A stretch of DNA of 64,000 bases from JANQJA01 sp965267485 (lineage in GTDB: Bacteria; Pseudomonadota; Gammaproteobacteria; Pseudomonadales; Azotimanducaceae). The position numbers were made by a program, and so were the translations under genes. The notes below the pieces were generated by a model. That model ran no database searches. It was not told the DNA's origin and saw only the letters and a program-made list of their open reading frames with translations. Each line of letters starts with the position of its first letter. Position 1 is the first letter of the stretch. The DNA is taken from the NCBI GenBank assembly GCA_965267485.1, contig OZ254080.1:3658001-3722000 (forward strand). Direction: 5' to 3'. This document shows, one piece after another, positions 27,632 to 34,895 of this stretch.

Positions 27632-27702
27632 TGTGTGCACGCATGAGTATCATTCCCGCAAGAGTATAACGAGGCGCCCGCCCTTCGAGTAAACTACCGC
27701 CC

Positions 27703-28530
27703 ATGGCTTCGATCACACCACTCCACGAATTTGGCTTTCTCGCCGTCTCCGGACGAGATGCGGCAAAATTCCTGCAGGGGTATATAACCTGCAATCTCGA
27801 CTCGCTGCATCCCGGGAAAAGCCGTATCGGCGCTGTCTGCAATCTGCAGGGACGCATGGTCAGCAGCGCGCGCCTCGCACTCAAAGACGGCGTTATCCTG
27901 CTTCGGATGCACCGGGATCTGGTGCAGCCAACCATGGATTTCCTGCAGAAATACATCGTTTTCTCCAAGGCAGAAATGGCGGATGTCTCAGGGCAGTATC
28001 ACTGTTACGGCATCATCGGCGAAGTCGATGACGCGGCCGTCGAGGCCGGCGGTGTGACCCGGCGGGAAGATGGGCTGCTCGTCACCGTGGGGCCGGCGCG
28101 ATTCGAACTCTGGTCAACGGCCGGGCATATCGACGGCGAGGCAGACCTCGATGCGTGGGCCACGGCGGAGGTCGATGCGGGCATCGCCTGGGTCGGTGCG
28201 GCAACGGCCGAATCGTTCATCCCCCAGATGTTCGGCTATCACCAGATCGGCGCCATCGACTTCGACAAGGGCTGCTATCTGGGCCAGGAAATCGTCGCCC
28301 GCATGCAATACCGGGGCAACCTGAACCGAAGACTGTTCCGCGCTGCCCTCGCGGGCGCACACGTTGGCGACACCCTCATGGCTGGCGGGAAAGTCGCAGG
28401 CACCATCGTCGCTGCAGCGCCGAATGCCTGCCTCGCTGTGGTTCAGAGCAAGGATGACGGCGTGCCGGACGTCACGACGGCCGGTGGTGAAGCCGTTCGC
28501 CTCGAAGCCGTTTCCATCGCGACGGACTGA
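27703..28530 (+). CDS. ygfZ: Folate-binding Fe-S maturation protein YgfZ
   Basis: Tetrahydrofolate-dependent protein helping assemble or repair certain iron-sulfur enzymes. The hallmark K-G-C-Y-x-G-Q-E motif is present as DKGCYLGQEIVARMQYRG (about residues 187-204). The N-terminal part has the GcvT-like fold with FLQGYITCNL. Length is 275 residues. It is divergent from sdhE with only 71 bp between starts. Confidence 0.93.
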   Translation: MASITPLHEFGFLAVSGRDAAKFLQGYITCNLDSLHPGKSRIGAVCNLQGRMVSSARLALKDGVILLRMHRDLVQPTMDFLQKYIVFSKAEMADVSGQYHCYGIIGEVDDAAVEAGGVTRREDGLLVTVGPARFELWSTAGHIDGEADLDAWATAEVDAGIAWVGAATAESFIPQMFGYHQIGAIDFDKGCYLGQEIVARMQYRGNLNRRLFRAALAGAHVGDTLMAGGKVAGTIVAAAPNACLAVVQSKDDGVPDVTTAGGEAVRLEAVSIATD

Positions 28531-28533
28531 CGC

Positions 28534-29436
28534 TCATACCAGCGCCGCCATCGCGGCCACTTCCAGGCGTTCATGCCCGAGTCCGGCGTTCAGTGTCCAG
28601 CAGGTACTCAGCGTGGCATCGGCGTATCCCGCTTTTGCGATCGTACCCGGCTCGACCCCCATGACCCCGGAGAGCGCAAGGCAACGCCGCCACGCAATCG
28701 CCGAGAACGCATCGACGTCCCTGGCATCTGCTTCGTCAGACAGAAAATTGTGAACGAATCGCCCACACTCCATCACACGGGGGCCGAGGACACCTTTGGG
28801 GTCAATCGCAACCCAGCCTCGCGTCGCGTCTTCCAGCAGATTTTCGTGATGCAGATCCCCATGCAGCACCCACGTTTCACCGCCGAGCGCGTCGAAGCAC
28901 ATGCCGGCACGATCAAGATGGGCATGAAAATCGTCGCCCGCGTCAAAACGCCGCCGGAACTCATCGAACGCCGTGGCCATCCAGTCAGCGAATGTGGGCA
29001 ACCCGTCCGCCATCGGCGCCTGCCGGGGCAACCGCGCGAAGATCTCCAGTGCATCATCGCTGTTGCGGCGCGGAGACTCCCGGTAGGTGTTGCCCGGCCT
29101 CACCCGTTCGAGAAGCAGCGCACCACGCGAACGATCCGCCTCGATCACCGCGGGCGTCAGGTCGCCGGCATAGGCTTCAAGTGCAATCATCTCGGTGATC
29201 TGTTCAGGATGCGGATGCCCGACCTTCAGGACCCGCTCTGCACCGCTGGCATCGCGCACGAAGAGCACGACGTTGGTCGGGTAGCCGCCGCTTGCACGGC
29301 CGGTCACCTCGAGGCCCCAACGCTGAAGGCAACCGTTGACCAGATCCGGATAGCCTGCAATCCAGTCCGCCGCGGTGTCCGGATACACGCGGTGCAGAAA
29401 CTCGCACTGATCCGGGTCCAGCGGCGGAACCTCCAC
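28534..29436 (-). CDS. APH(6)/hydroxyurea-type small-molecule phosphotransferase
   Basis: 300-residue kinase-like protein of the aminoglycoside/hydroxyurea phosphotransferase superfamily. The catalytic loop is WVLHGDLHHENLL with downstream metal site AIDPKGVLGPRVMECGRF, typical of the streptomycin 6-kinase (APH(6)) branch. The ATP lobe has RVLKVGHPHPEQITEMIAL. The substrate is unknown. It starts (GTG) 4 bp after the 3-hydroxyisobutyryl-CoA hydrolase-like gene, so both are probably co-transcribed. Nothing here shows that it confers antibiotic resistance. Confidence 0.78.
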   Translation of the reverse strand: MEVPPLDPDQCEFLHRVYPDTAADWIAGYPDLVNGCLQRWGLEVTGRASGGYPTNVVLFVRDASGAERVLKVGHPHPEQITEMIALEAYAGDLTPAVIEADRSRGALLLERVRPGNTYRESPRRNSDDALEIFARLPRQAPMADGLPTFADWMATAFDEFRRRFDAGDDFHAHLDRAGMCFDALGGETWVLHGDLHHENLLEDATRGWVAIDPKGVLGPRVMECGRFVHNFLSDEADARDVDAFSAIAWRRCLALSGVMGVEPGTIAKAGYADATLSTCWTLNAGLGHERLEVAAMAALV

Positions 29437-29440
29437 GGTG

Positions 29441-30574
29441 CTACTTCGGCGCCGGCAGGTTCGACAGAGGATGACCTCCGGGCGGTGGATCGAAGTGCGA
29501 CATCACCCAATCCTCGGGCACGGCATCCAGCGTCTCGTAGCACCACTTCGGATTGTTGTCCCGGTCGATCAGACGGGCCCGGATACCCTCGACGAACTCG
29601 GGCCGGCTCGCGCACTGCAGCGCGATGTTCAGCTCGAGCATGAACGTCTGCTTGAGATCGAGCCCGCGCGCGCGGCGGATCTGCTCCGGAATCAGGTGCG
29701 CGGTTGTCGTCGATCCGGCACGGAAAGTCTCGGCCGCCCTCCCGAGCCATTTGTCATCAAGGTCGAGGGATCCCAACAGTTCTGCAAAGGCGAGTGCTGG
29801 GCGGGGTGCAGATACGCAGGAGCCAACGACGCTCGCGATGTCGATTTCGACGCGATCAATTTCACTGTCGGGCAATCGCGCTGCCCTTGCCGTCAGCTTT
29901 GGCAGCAGCTGATCGAGCTTCGCATGGTTATTGTCCCGCACGTCCCAGTGATGCGTGCGTAGCGCCTTCATCACCTTGTCCTTGTCCGCCGAACGCACGA
30001 CGCGATCAATCAGGCCCACCTTCTGGGCGTCGGTTGCACCCAGCTGGCAGCCCGTCCAGGCGATGAAGTGCGCGAGGTGGACCGGCATCTGTGCGAGGAA
30101 CCAGGTCGCTCCTGCGTCCGGGAACAAACCGATCGATATCTCCGGCATCGCGATCCGGCTCGTCTCGGTGCCGATGCGGTGGCTGCAGGCCGCCATGACA
30201 CCCAGCCCGCCTCCCATCACGAATCCGTTTGCCCAGGCGATGATCGGCTTGTCGAACTGATGAATCAGATAGTCGAGCCGATACTCCTCTTCGAAGAACG
30301 CCCTGGCATAGGGGTTCTCGCCGCCATCCGCCTCGACCATGGATCGATAGAGCTCCTGGATATCGCCGCCCGCTGAGAACGCGCGATCGCCCGCACCCTG
30401 AATCACCACGAGCGCGATCGAATTGTCACGCTCCCATTCCGTCAGCTGCGCCGTCAGTGCCCTAACCATGGGCAGGCTGAGACTGTTCAGCGTCTTCTCG
30501 GCGTTCAGCGTGGCAAGGCCGAAGTTCGCGCCGCCCGAGGTATGCAGGACCTCGAACAGGACAGGATCAGACAT
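29441..30574 (-). CDS. 3-hydroxyisobutyryl-CoA hydrolase-like crotonase
   Basis: 377-residue crotonase-fold enzyme of the HIBCH/ECH_2 type, which hydrolyses 3-hydroxyisobutyryl-CoA in valine breakdown. Oxyanion-hole segments are AFSAGGDIQELY and ANGFVMGGGLGVM; the catalytic-glutamate segment is MPEISIGLFPDAGATWFL. The extra C-terminal ~110 residues and length separate it from plain enoyl-CoA hydratases. Its ATG overlaps the stop of the upstream hydratase by one base (TGATG). Confidence 0.85.
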   Translation of the reverse strand: MSDPVLFEVLHTSGGANFGLATLNAEKTLNSLSLPMVRALTAQLTEWERDNSIALVVIQGAGDRAFSAGGDIQELYRSMVEADGGENPYARAFFEEEYRLDYLIHQFDKPIIAWANGFVMGGGLGVMAACSHRIGTETSRIAMPEISIGLFPDAGATWFLAQMPVHLAHFIAWTGCQLGATDAQKVGLIDRVVRSADKDKVMKALRTHHWDVRDNNHAKLDQLLPKLTARAARLPDSEIDRVEIDIASVVGSCVSAPRPALAFAELLGSLDLDDKWLGRAAETFRAGSTTTAHLIPEQIRRARGLDLKQTFMLELNIALQCASRPEFVEGIRARLIDRDNNPKWCYETLDAVPEDWVMSHFDPPPGGHPLSNLPAPK

Positions 30575-31350
30575 CAGGCGTTTTTCCAGTTTGGCTTGCG
30601 CTTCTCGAGGAAGGCGTTCACGCCTTCGGTCTGGTCTTCGGTATCAAAGAGGTCGACGAACGCATCGCGCTCCACGCGATACGCGTTGGTCATATCCATC
30701 GACCGTGCTGCCTGGATCAGTTTCTTGGAAGCGGCAACGCTCTTCGGGCTCTGGTTCTCCACGAGCTTCGCGAGCGCCTCTGCCCGGGTGAACGCTTCGC
30801 CTGTCGGTACGACTTCCTCAACCAGCCCGATCCTGAGCGCTGTCGCCGCATCGACCCGCTCACCGCACAGGATCATGCGTTTGGCCCAGCCTTCACCCAC
30901 AATCCACGGCAGGTGCTGGGTGCCAAGTCCGGACGGCAGCAGGCCGACAGTCGCCTCGGGCAACGCCATGACCGCCTGCTCCTCGGCGATACGGATATCG
31001 CAGGCCATGGCGCATTCGAGTCCACCGCCCATGGCGAAGCCATTGATTGCAGCAATCGACACGCCGCGAAACTGGCTGAGCGCCTCGAACGCCTCACCGA
31101 ACCTGTTGGCGATGTCCCGTGCAACCGCCTTGTCACCACTCGCAAACATCTTGAGATCCGCACCTGCCGAAAAGAACTTTTCGCCGGCACCGGTCACCAC
31201 GAGCGAATAGACATCGCTGTCGTCGTTGAGTCTCGCGACAGTCTCCTTGAGCGCGGTGAGATTGTCCGCATCCCAGGTATTCGCGGGCGGATTGTTGATG
31301 ATCAACGTCGCGATGTGATCGTCGATCGCAACCTCGAGCTTGTCTGTCAT
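30574..31350 (-). CDS. Enoyl-CoA hydratase/isomerase family protein
   Basis: 258-residue crotonase likely hydrating an acyl-enoyl-CoA in branched-chain amino-acid or fatty-acid breakdown. Oxyanion-hole motifs are FFSAGADLKMFA and INGFAMGGGLECAMA; the active-site region is LPEATVGLLPSGLGTQ. ATG 31350 (MTDKLEVAIDD) is the natural start; the open frame upstream to 31455 is not family-like. It is coupled to the downstream hydrolase, which suggests consecutive valine-pathway steps (methacrylyl-CoA hydration, then hydrolysis). Confidence 0.88.
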   Translation of the reverse strand: MTDKLEVAIDDHIATLIINNPPANTWDADNLTALKETVARLNDDSDVYSLVVTGAGEKFFSAGADLKMFASGDKAVARDIANRFGEAFEALSQFRGVSIAAINGFAMGGGLECAMACDIRIAEEQAVMALPEATVGLLPSGLGTQHLPWIVGEGWAKRMILCGERVDAATALRIGLVEEVVPTGEAFTRAEALAKLVENQSPKSVAASKKLIQAARSMDMTNAYRVERDAFVDLFDTEDQTEGVNAFLEKRKPNWKNA

Positions 31351-31454
31351 GGCGCGTTCCGTCTGTGGCTTTGGCCGCAAGAATACTGAAGCGATCCAAA
31401 GCGCGCCACCGCACTCGCTGGACCCGGTGTTCGGGCGCCGGTTACGATGCTCCA

Positions 31455-31814
31455 ATGACGTCAGACGAACTCACCACCGAGCAGCGCGCAGAACTGAAGG
31501 CCGACCTCGTCGTACTTTCCGGGCGCCTGAATGATCTGCTTTCCGCGACGGCGGACGGTGAGAAGCCGGTTCAGCTCAAGGACAACAAGGGACGTCTGAC
31601 GCGCATGGACGAGATGCATAACCAGAGCATCCTGAAGGCGAACCGCAACGTGACCCGAAATCGCCTTCAGCAGGTCCGCGCGGCAATTTCGAGGCTCGAA
31701 GAGGGCAGCTACGGGTATTGCACGGCGTGCGACGAGGCGATCGCCTATGCGCGACTCAAAGCCTACCCCGAAGCCAGTCTGTGCCTCGCGTGCAAGTCGG
31801 CGCAGGAACGCTAG
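31455..31814 (+). CDS. DksA/TraR family zinc-finger protein
   Basis: 119-residue protein with an N-terminal helical hairpin and a C-terminal four-cysteine zinc finger (CTACDEAI...SLCLAC). The acidic coiled-coil tip of canonical DksA is not obvious; the region reads NKGRLTRMDEMHNQ, as in shorter DksA-like paralogues. A role in RNA polymerase modulation is possible but unproven. It ends 4 bp inside the convergent HNH gene. Confidence 0.85.
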   Translation: MTSDELTTEQRAELKADLVVLSGRLNDLLSATADGEKPVQLKDNKGRLTRMDEMHNQSILKANRNVTRNRLQQVRAAISRLEEGSYGYCTACDEAIAYARLKAYPEASLCLACKSAQER

Positions 31815-32119
31815 TCGATCGTCCGCACCCGCTGGCGCCCGACCCACTCGAAGTGCCGGCGAAGCGCTTCATCCCCTTGCAGGGCTGACAATGAATCGAA
31901 CTCCCTCGCCAGGGTCATCTCATCGTACGTCGCATGGATGCCGTCGTGGCAAGCGCGGCAAACATAGATACCGAGCGCAAGCTGTTGACGGGAATAGTGG
32001 CGCTTGAACCGGACCCGCCGGTGCAGCTTGCGGGGAATCAGGTGGTGAAACGTGAGCGTGGTCTCACGACGACAGCACGGGCACTGGCCAGCGCGCCGTC
32101 CTCGTGTGCGACCCTGCAC
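31811..32119 (-). CDS. HNH nuclease-fold protein
   Basis: 102 residues from GTG 32119, 4 bp beyond the ferredoxin-like gene's stop; an in-frame start at 32185 would overlap that gene by 62 bp. An HNH beta-beta-alpha metal fold is suggested by CPCCRRE, TFHHLIPRK and VCRACHDGIHATYDE, which give two CxxC-type pairs and the catalytic His-His/His positions. The family is widespread and host-encoded in many proteobacteria with unknown target. Co-transcription with the ferredoxin and ung is likely. Confidence 0.78.
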   Translation of the reverse strand: MQGRTRGRRAGQCPCCRRETTLTFHHLIPRKLHRRVRFKRHYSRQQLALGIYVCRACHDGIHATYDEMTLAREFDSLSALQGDEALRRHFEWVGRQRVRTID

Positions 32120-32123
32120 GTGG

Positions 32124-32387
32124 TCAGGGTGCGTCTTCTTCGAGTTGCTCAAGGAGAGCCTCGAGCTTCTGCTGGTCTGCCCCATGAATGAAATCGCCGC
32201 CCGTCACCTTGACGTTCGGTCCCTTCGCGCAATAGCCCATGCACACGATACGTTCGACCCGGACGTTCAGTTCTCGCCGCGCAACCTCTGTCTCGAGCCA
32301 GTCAGCGAGTTCCCTGCTGCCGCGATACGCACAGGACGGTTGGCCGGAAAACGGCCGGAAATTGATGCACACCACGACTTCCTTCAC
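32124..32387 (-). CDS. Thioredoxin-like [2Fe-2S] ferredoxin
   Basis: 87-residue protein of the thioredoxin-fold [2Fe-2S] ferredoxin family (COG3411 type). Four cysteines, C7, C19, C49 and C53 (INFRPFSGQPSC and VCMGYCAKGPNV), have the expected spacing for the cluster. Redox partner is unknown. The GTG start overlaps the ung stop by 4 bp. Confidence 0.82.
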   Translation of the reverse strand: MKEVVVCINFRPFSGQPSCAYRGSRELADWLETEVARRELNVRVERIVCMGYCAKGPNVKVTGGDFIHGADQQKLEALLEQLEEDAP

Positions 32388-33079
32388 GGGTCGAGCCGGC
32401 CCCAGTTGATCGGTTCAATCCCGTTCGACTGCAGATATTCGTTGCAGCGTGAAAAGTGCCGGCAGCCGAAGAACCCGCGGCTGGCCGACAGCGGTGACGG
32501 ATGCGGCGCTTTCAGTACCAGGTGCCGGGTCGTATCGATAATCGCGCCTTTTTTCTGCGCATAGCTGCCCCAGAGCAGGAAAACGAGGTGCTCCCGGTGA
32601 GCCGACAGCGCACCAATCGCGGCGTCGGTGAAGGTTTCCCAGCCGCGGCCCTGATGCGAGGCGGCCTTGTGCTGCTCGACCGTGAGTACGGCATTGAGCA
32701 GGAGCACGCCCTGCGCCGCCCAGCTCTTCAGGCAACCGTGCTGAAAGTGTCCCTGCTCGAGCCCGAGATCGGATTCAATTTCCTTGTAGATGTTCACCAG
32801 GGAAGGCGGTGGTCGTACGCCGTGCTGCACCGAAAAGCAGAGTCCGTGAGCCTGACCCGGCCCGTGATAGGGGTCCTGTCCGAGAATGACGACCTTGACG
32901 GCATCGAAGGGGGTGGAATCGAACGCGTTGAAGTACTCCGCGCCCCGCGGAAAGATCGTCTTGCCCTGTCGCCGCTGCTCCATGAGGAACTCCCGCAGCG
33001 CGACCATGTACGGTTTGGAGAACTCCGGTTCGAGTTGCGCCAGCCAGCCCGGTTCCAGTTTGATCGCTGCGCTCGCCAT
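32384..33079 (-). CDS. ung: Uracil-DNA glycosylase
   Basis: Family 1 enzyme that excises uracil from DNA to begin base-excision repair. The catalytic water-activating Asp is in ILGQDPYHG (D69) and the leucine/histidine intercalation loop is HPSPLSASRGF (about residue 191). ATG 33079 gives 231 residues; an in-frame TTG three codons earlier is less likely. It leads a three-gene run with the ferredoxin and HNH genes. Confidence 0.96.
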   Translation of the reverse strand: MASAAIKLEPGWLAQLEPEFSKPYMVALREFLMEQRRQGKTIFPRGAEYFNAFDSTPFDAVKVVILGQDPYHGPGQAHGLCFSVQHGVRPPPSLVNIYKEIESDLGLEQGHFQHGCLKSWAAQGVLLLNAVLTVEQHKAASHQGRGWETFTDAAIGALSAHREHLVFLLWGSYAQKKGAIIDTTRHLVLKAPHPSPLSASRGFFGCRHFSRCNEYLQSNGIEPINWGRLDP

Positions 33080-33186
33080 GGCGGGCAAGATACCACACCC
33101 CGATCGGGCGGTGTCCGGTTAGGCTTCCTGCCAGTGCCCCGTTACAATGGGCACCCGGAACATCCGAAGGCTGGAAACCGAAAAGA

Positions 33187-34191
33187 ATGACCAACATTAC
33201 TGTATTGCCCGGCGACGGCATTGGCCCCGATATCGTCGATGCGACCGTCAGGGTGCTCGACAAGCTCGACTGTGGTCTCGAGTTCGACTACGCCATTGCG
33301 GGCGGCGAGGCAATCAAGCAGGGCCTCGACCTGATTCCCCAGGAAACGCTCGACAAGATCCAGTCTACACGGGCCACCCTCAAGGGCCCGATCACGACGC
33401 CGATCGGACGCGGATTCACCTCGGTGAACGTGTCACTACGTCAGCACTTCGACCTGTTCGCCAACGTCAGGCCGGCGCTGTCGATCCCGGGCGCGACCAC
33501 ACGCTACAGCGACATCGACATCCTGGTCGTGCGCGAGAACATGGAGGGGCTGTACTCGGGCGTCGGTCACGTCCGAAGTGAAGACGGCGAACGCGCGGAG
33601 CTACGCAGCGTCGTCACGCGGTCTGGCTGCCAGCGCATCCTGCGCCACGCCTTCAAGCTCGCCCGACAACTCAATCGTCGCAAGGTCACGGTCGTTCACA
33701 AGGCGAACATCATGAAATCGACCTCCGGCCTGTTCCTTGAAGTGGCGCGGGAGGTTGCCGAGGAGTTTCCCGAAATCGAGAAGGAAGAGATGATCGTCGA
33801 CAACTGCGCGATGCAGCTCGTGATGAATCCTCATCGCTTCGACATCATCGTGACCACCAATCTGTTCGGCGACATCCTGTCGGACCTGTGTGCAGGTCTC
33901 GTCGGCGGACTCGGCCTCACACCGGGCGCCAATATCGGCGACGATCGCGGCATCTTCGAGGCGGTTCACGGCAGCGCACCTGACATCGCCGGCAAGAACA
34001 TCGCGAACCCGACGGCGTTGATGCTGGCTTCCGCCATGATGCTCGACTATCTCGGCATGAACGATGCGGCCGAGAAACTCCGTACCGCAATCCGCCGAGT
34101 GATCGGCGCCGGCGACGTCACGACGCCCGACCTCGGCGGCAGCGCGACGACGACCGAGTACACGGAGGCGTTGCTCCGCGAGTTGTCGTGA
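33187..34191 (+). CDS. NAD-type isocitrate dehydrogenase
   Basis: 334-residue beta-decarboxylating dehydrogenase. N-terminal LPGDGIGPDI, substrate motif SVNVSLRQHFDLFANVRP, catalytic-base region VTTNLFGDILSDLCAGL, and the nucleotide-binding FEAVHGSAPDIAGKNIANP are visible. The length and the NVSLR motif fit the short NAD-dependent isocitrate dehydrogenase, with homoisocitrate or isopropylmalate dehydrogenase as less likely. It probably serves the TCA cycle. The next gene begins inside its stop codon. Confidence 0.85.
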   Translation: MTNITVLPGDGIGPDIVDATVRVLDKLDCGLEFDYAIAGGEAIKQGLDLIPQETLDKIQSTRATLKGPITTPIGRGFTSVNVSLRQHFDLFANVRPALSIPGATTRYSDIDILVVRENMEGLYSGVGHVRSEDGERAELRSVVTRSGCQRILRHAFKLARQLNRRKVTVVHKANIMKSTSGLFLEVAREVAEEFPEIEKEEMIVDNCAMQLVMNPHRFDIIVTTNLFGDILSDLCAGLVGGLGLTPGANIGDDRGIFEAVHGSAPDIAGKNIANPTALMLASAMMLDYLGMNDAAEKLRTAIRRVIGAGDVTTPDLGGSATTTEYTEALLRELS

Positions 34192-34844
34192 GCACTTCGT
34201 TCACGAAGACGCCGAGAACCCGACTGAAACGCAATCCCGGCCGCGGTGTCTACGACCGGGAAACGGTGTTCGACATTCTTGACGCAGGCTTCATGTGCCA
34301 TGTCGCATACACCATCGACGGTGCACCCCTCGTTACCCCGACCGCGTACTGGCGCGAAGGCGAGACGGTCTACTGGCACGGAGCCGCGGCGGCAACCTCG
34401 CTCAAGGCACAGGCCAGCGGCATTCCGGTCTGCTTCTCAGTTGCGCACCTCGACGGACTCGTCATGGCCCGTTCGGCCTTTCATCACTCGGTGAACTTCC
34501 GATCTGTTACCGCCTACGGCGATGCGGAGGTTATCGAAGACCCGGCCGAGAAGAATCGCCAGCTCGAACTGTTCATGGAAAGAATTGCACCGGGCCGCTG
34601 GGAAGAAGTCCGGCCACCCACCCCGCGCGAGCTGCGCCTGACCACCGTTATGGCACTGCGCCTCGAGGAAGTTGTTGCGAAGGTCAGGGCCGGCGACCCG
34701 AAGGATGATGTCCCGGACTATGCACTGCCCGTCTGGGCCGGCGTTATTCCGATTGAGAGGAAGGCAGGAAAACCCGTTGATGATGGCGCGCTTGCCGAGG
34801 GTATCAAACCGAGGGCCAATCTCCGCAAAATGAAGATCGACTGA
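34188..34844 (+). CDS. FMN-binding split-barrel (pyridoxamine oxidase-like) protein
   Basis: 218-residue protein of the PPOX-like split-barrel superfamily (Pyridox_ox_2 type). The core includes LDAGFMCHVAYTIDGAPLV and TPTAYWREGETVYWHG, followed by FHHSVNFRSVTAYG. It lacks an identifiable substrate motif; flavin-linked oxidoreductase or heme-related roles are typical guesses for the family. GTG start at 34188 overlaps the isocitrate dehydrogenase stop (GTGA), suggesting coupled translation. Confidence 0.78.
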   Translation: MSTSFTKTPRTRLKRNPGRGVYDRETVFDILDAGFMCHVAYTIDGAPLVTPTAYWREGETVYWHGAAAATSLKAQASGIPVCFSVAHLDGLVMARSAFHHSVNFRSVTAYGDAEVIEDPAEKNRQLELFMERIAPGRWEEVRPPTPRELRLTTVMALRLEEVVAKVRAGDPKDDVPDYALPVWAGVIPIERKAGKPVDDGALAEGIKPRANLRKMKID

Positions 34845-34895
34845 GATCCCGTTGGCCCGGCCGATGGCGGCCGGGCCTCGGGGTACAATCAGGAA

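Noticed and set aside
28534..29436. Antibiotic resistance gene
   Set aside because: Only the general APH(6)-type kinase motif is present; no transfer signs, and the catabolic context argues against it.
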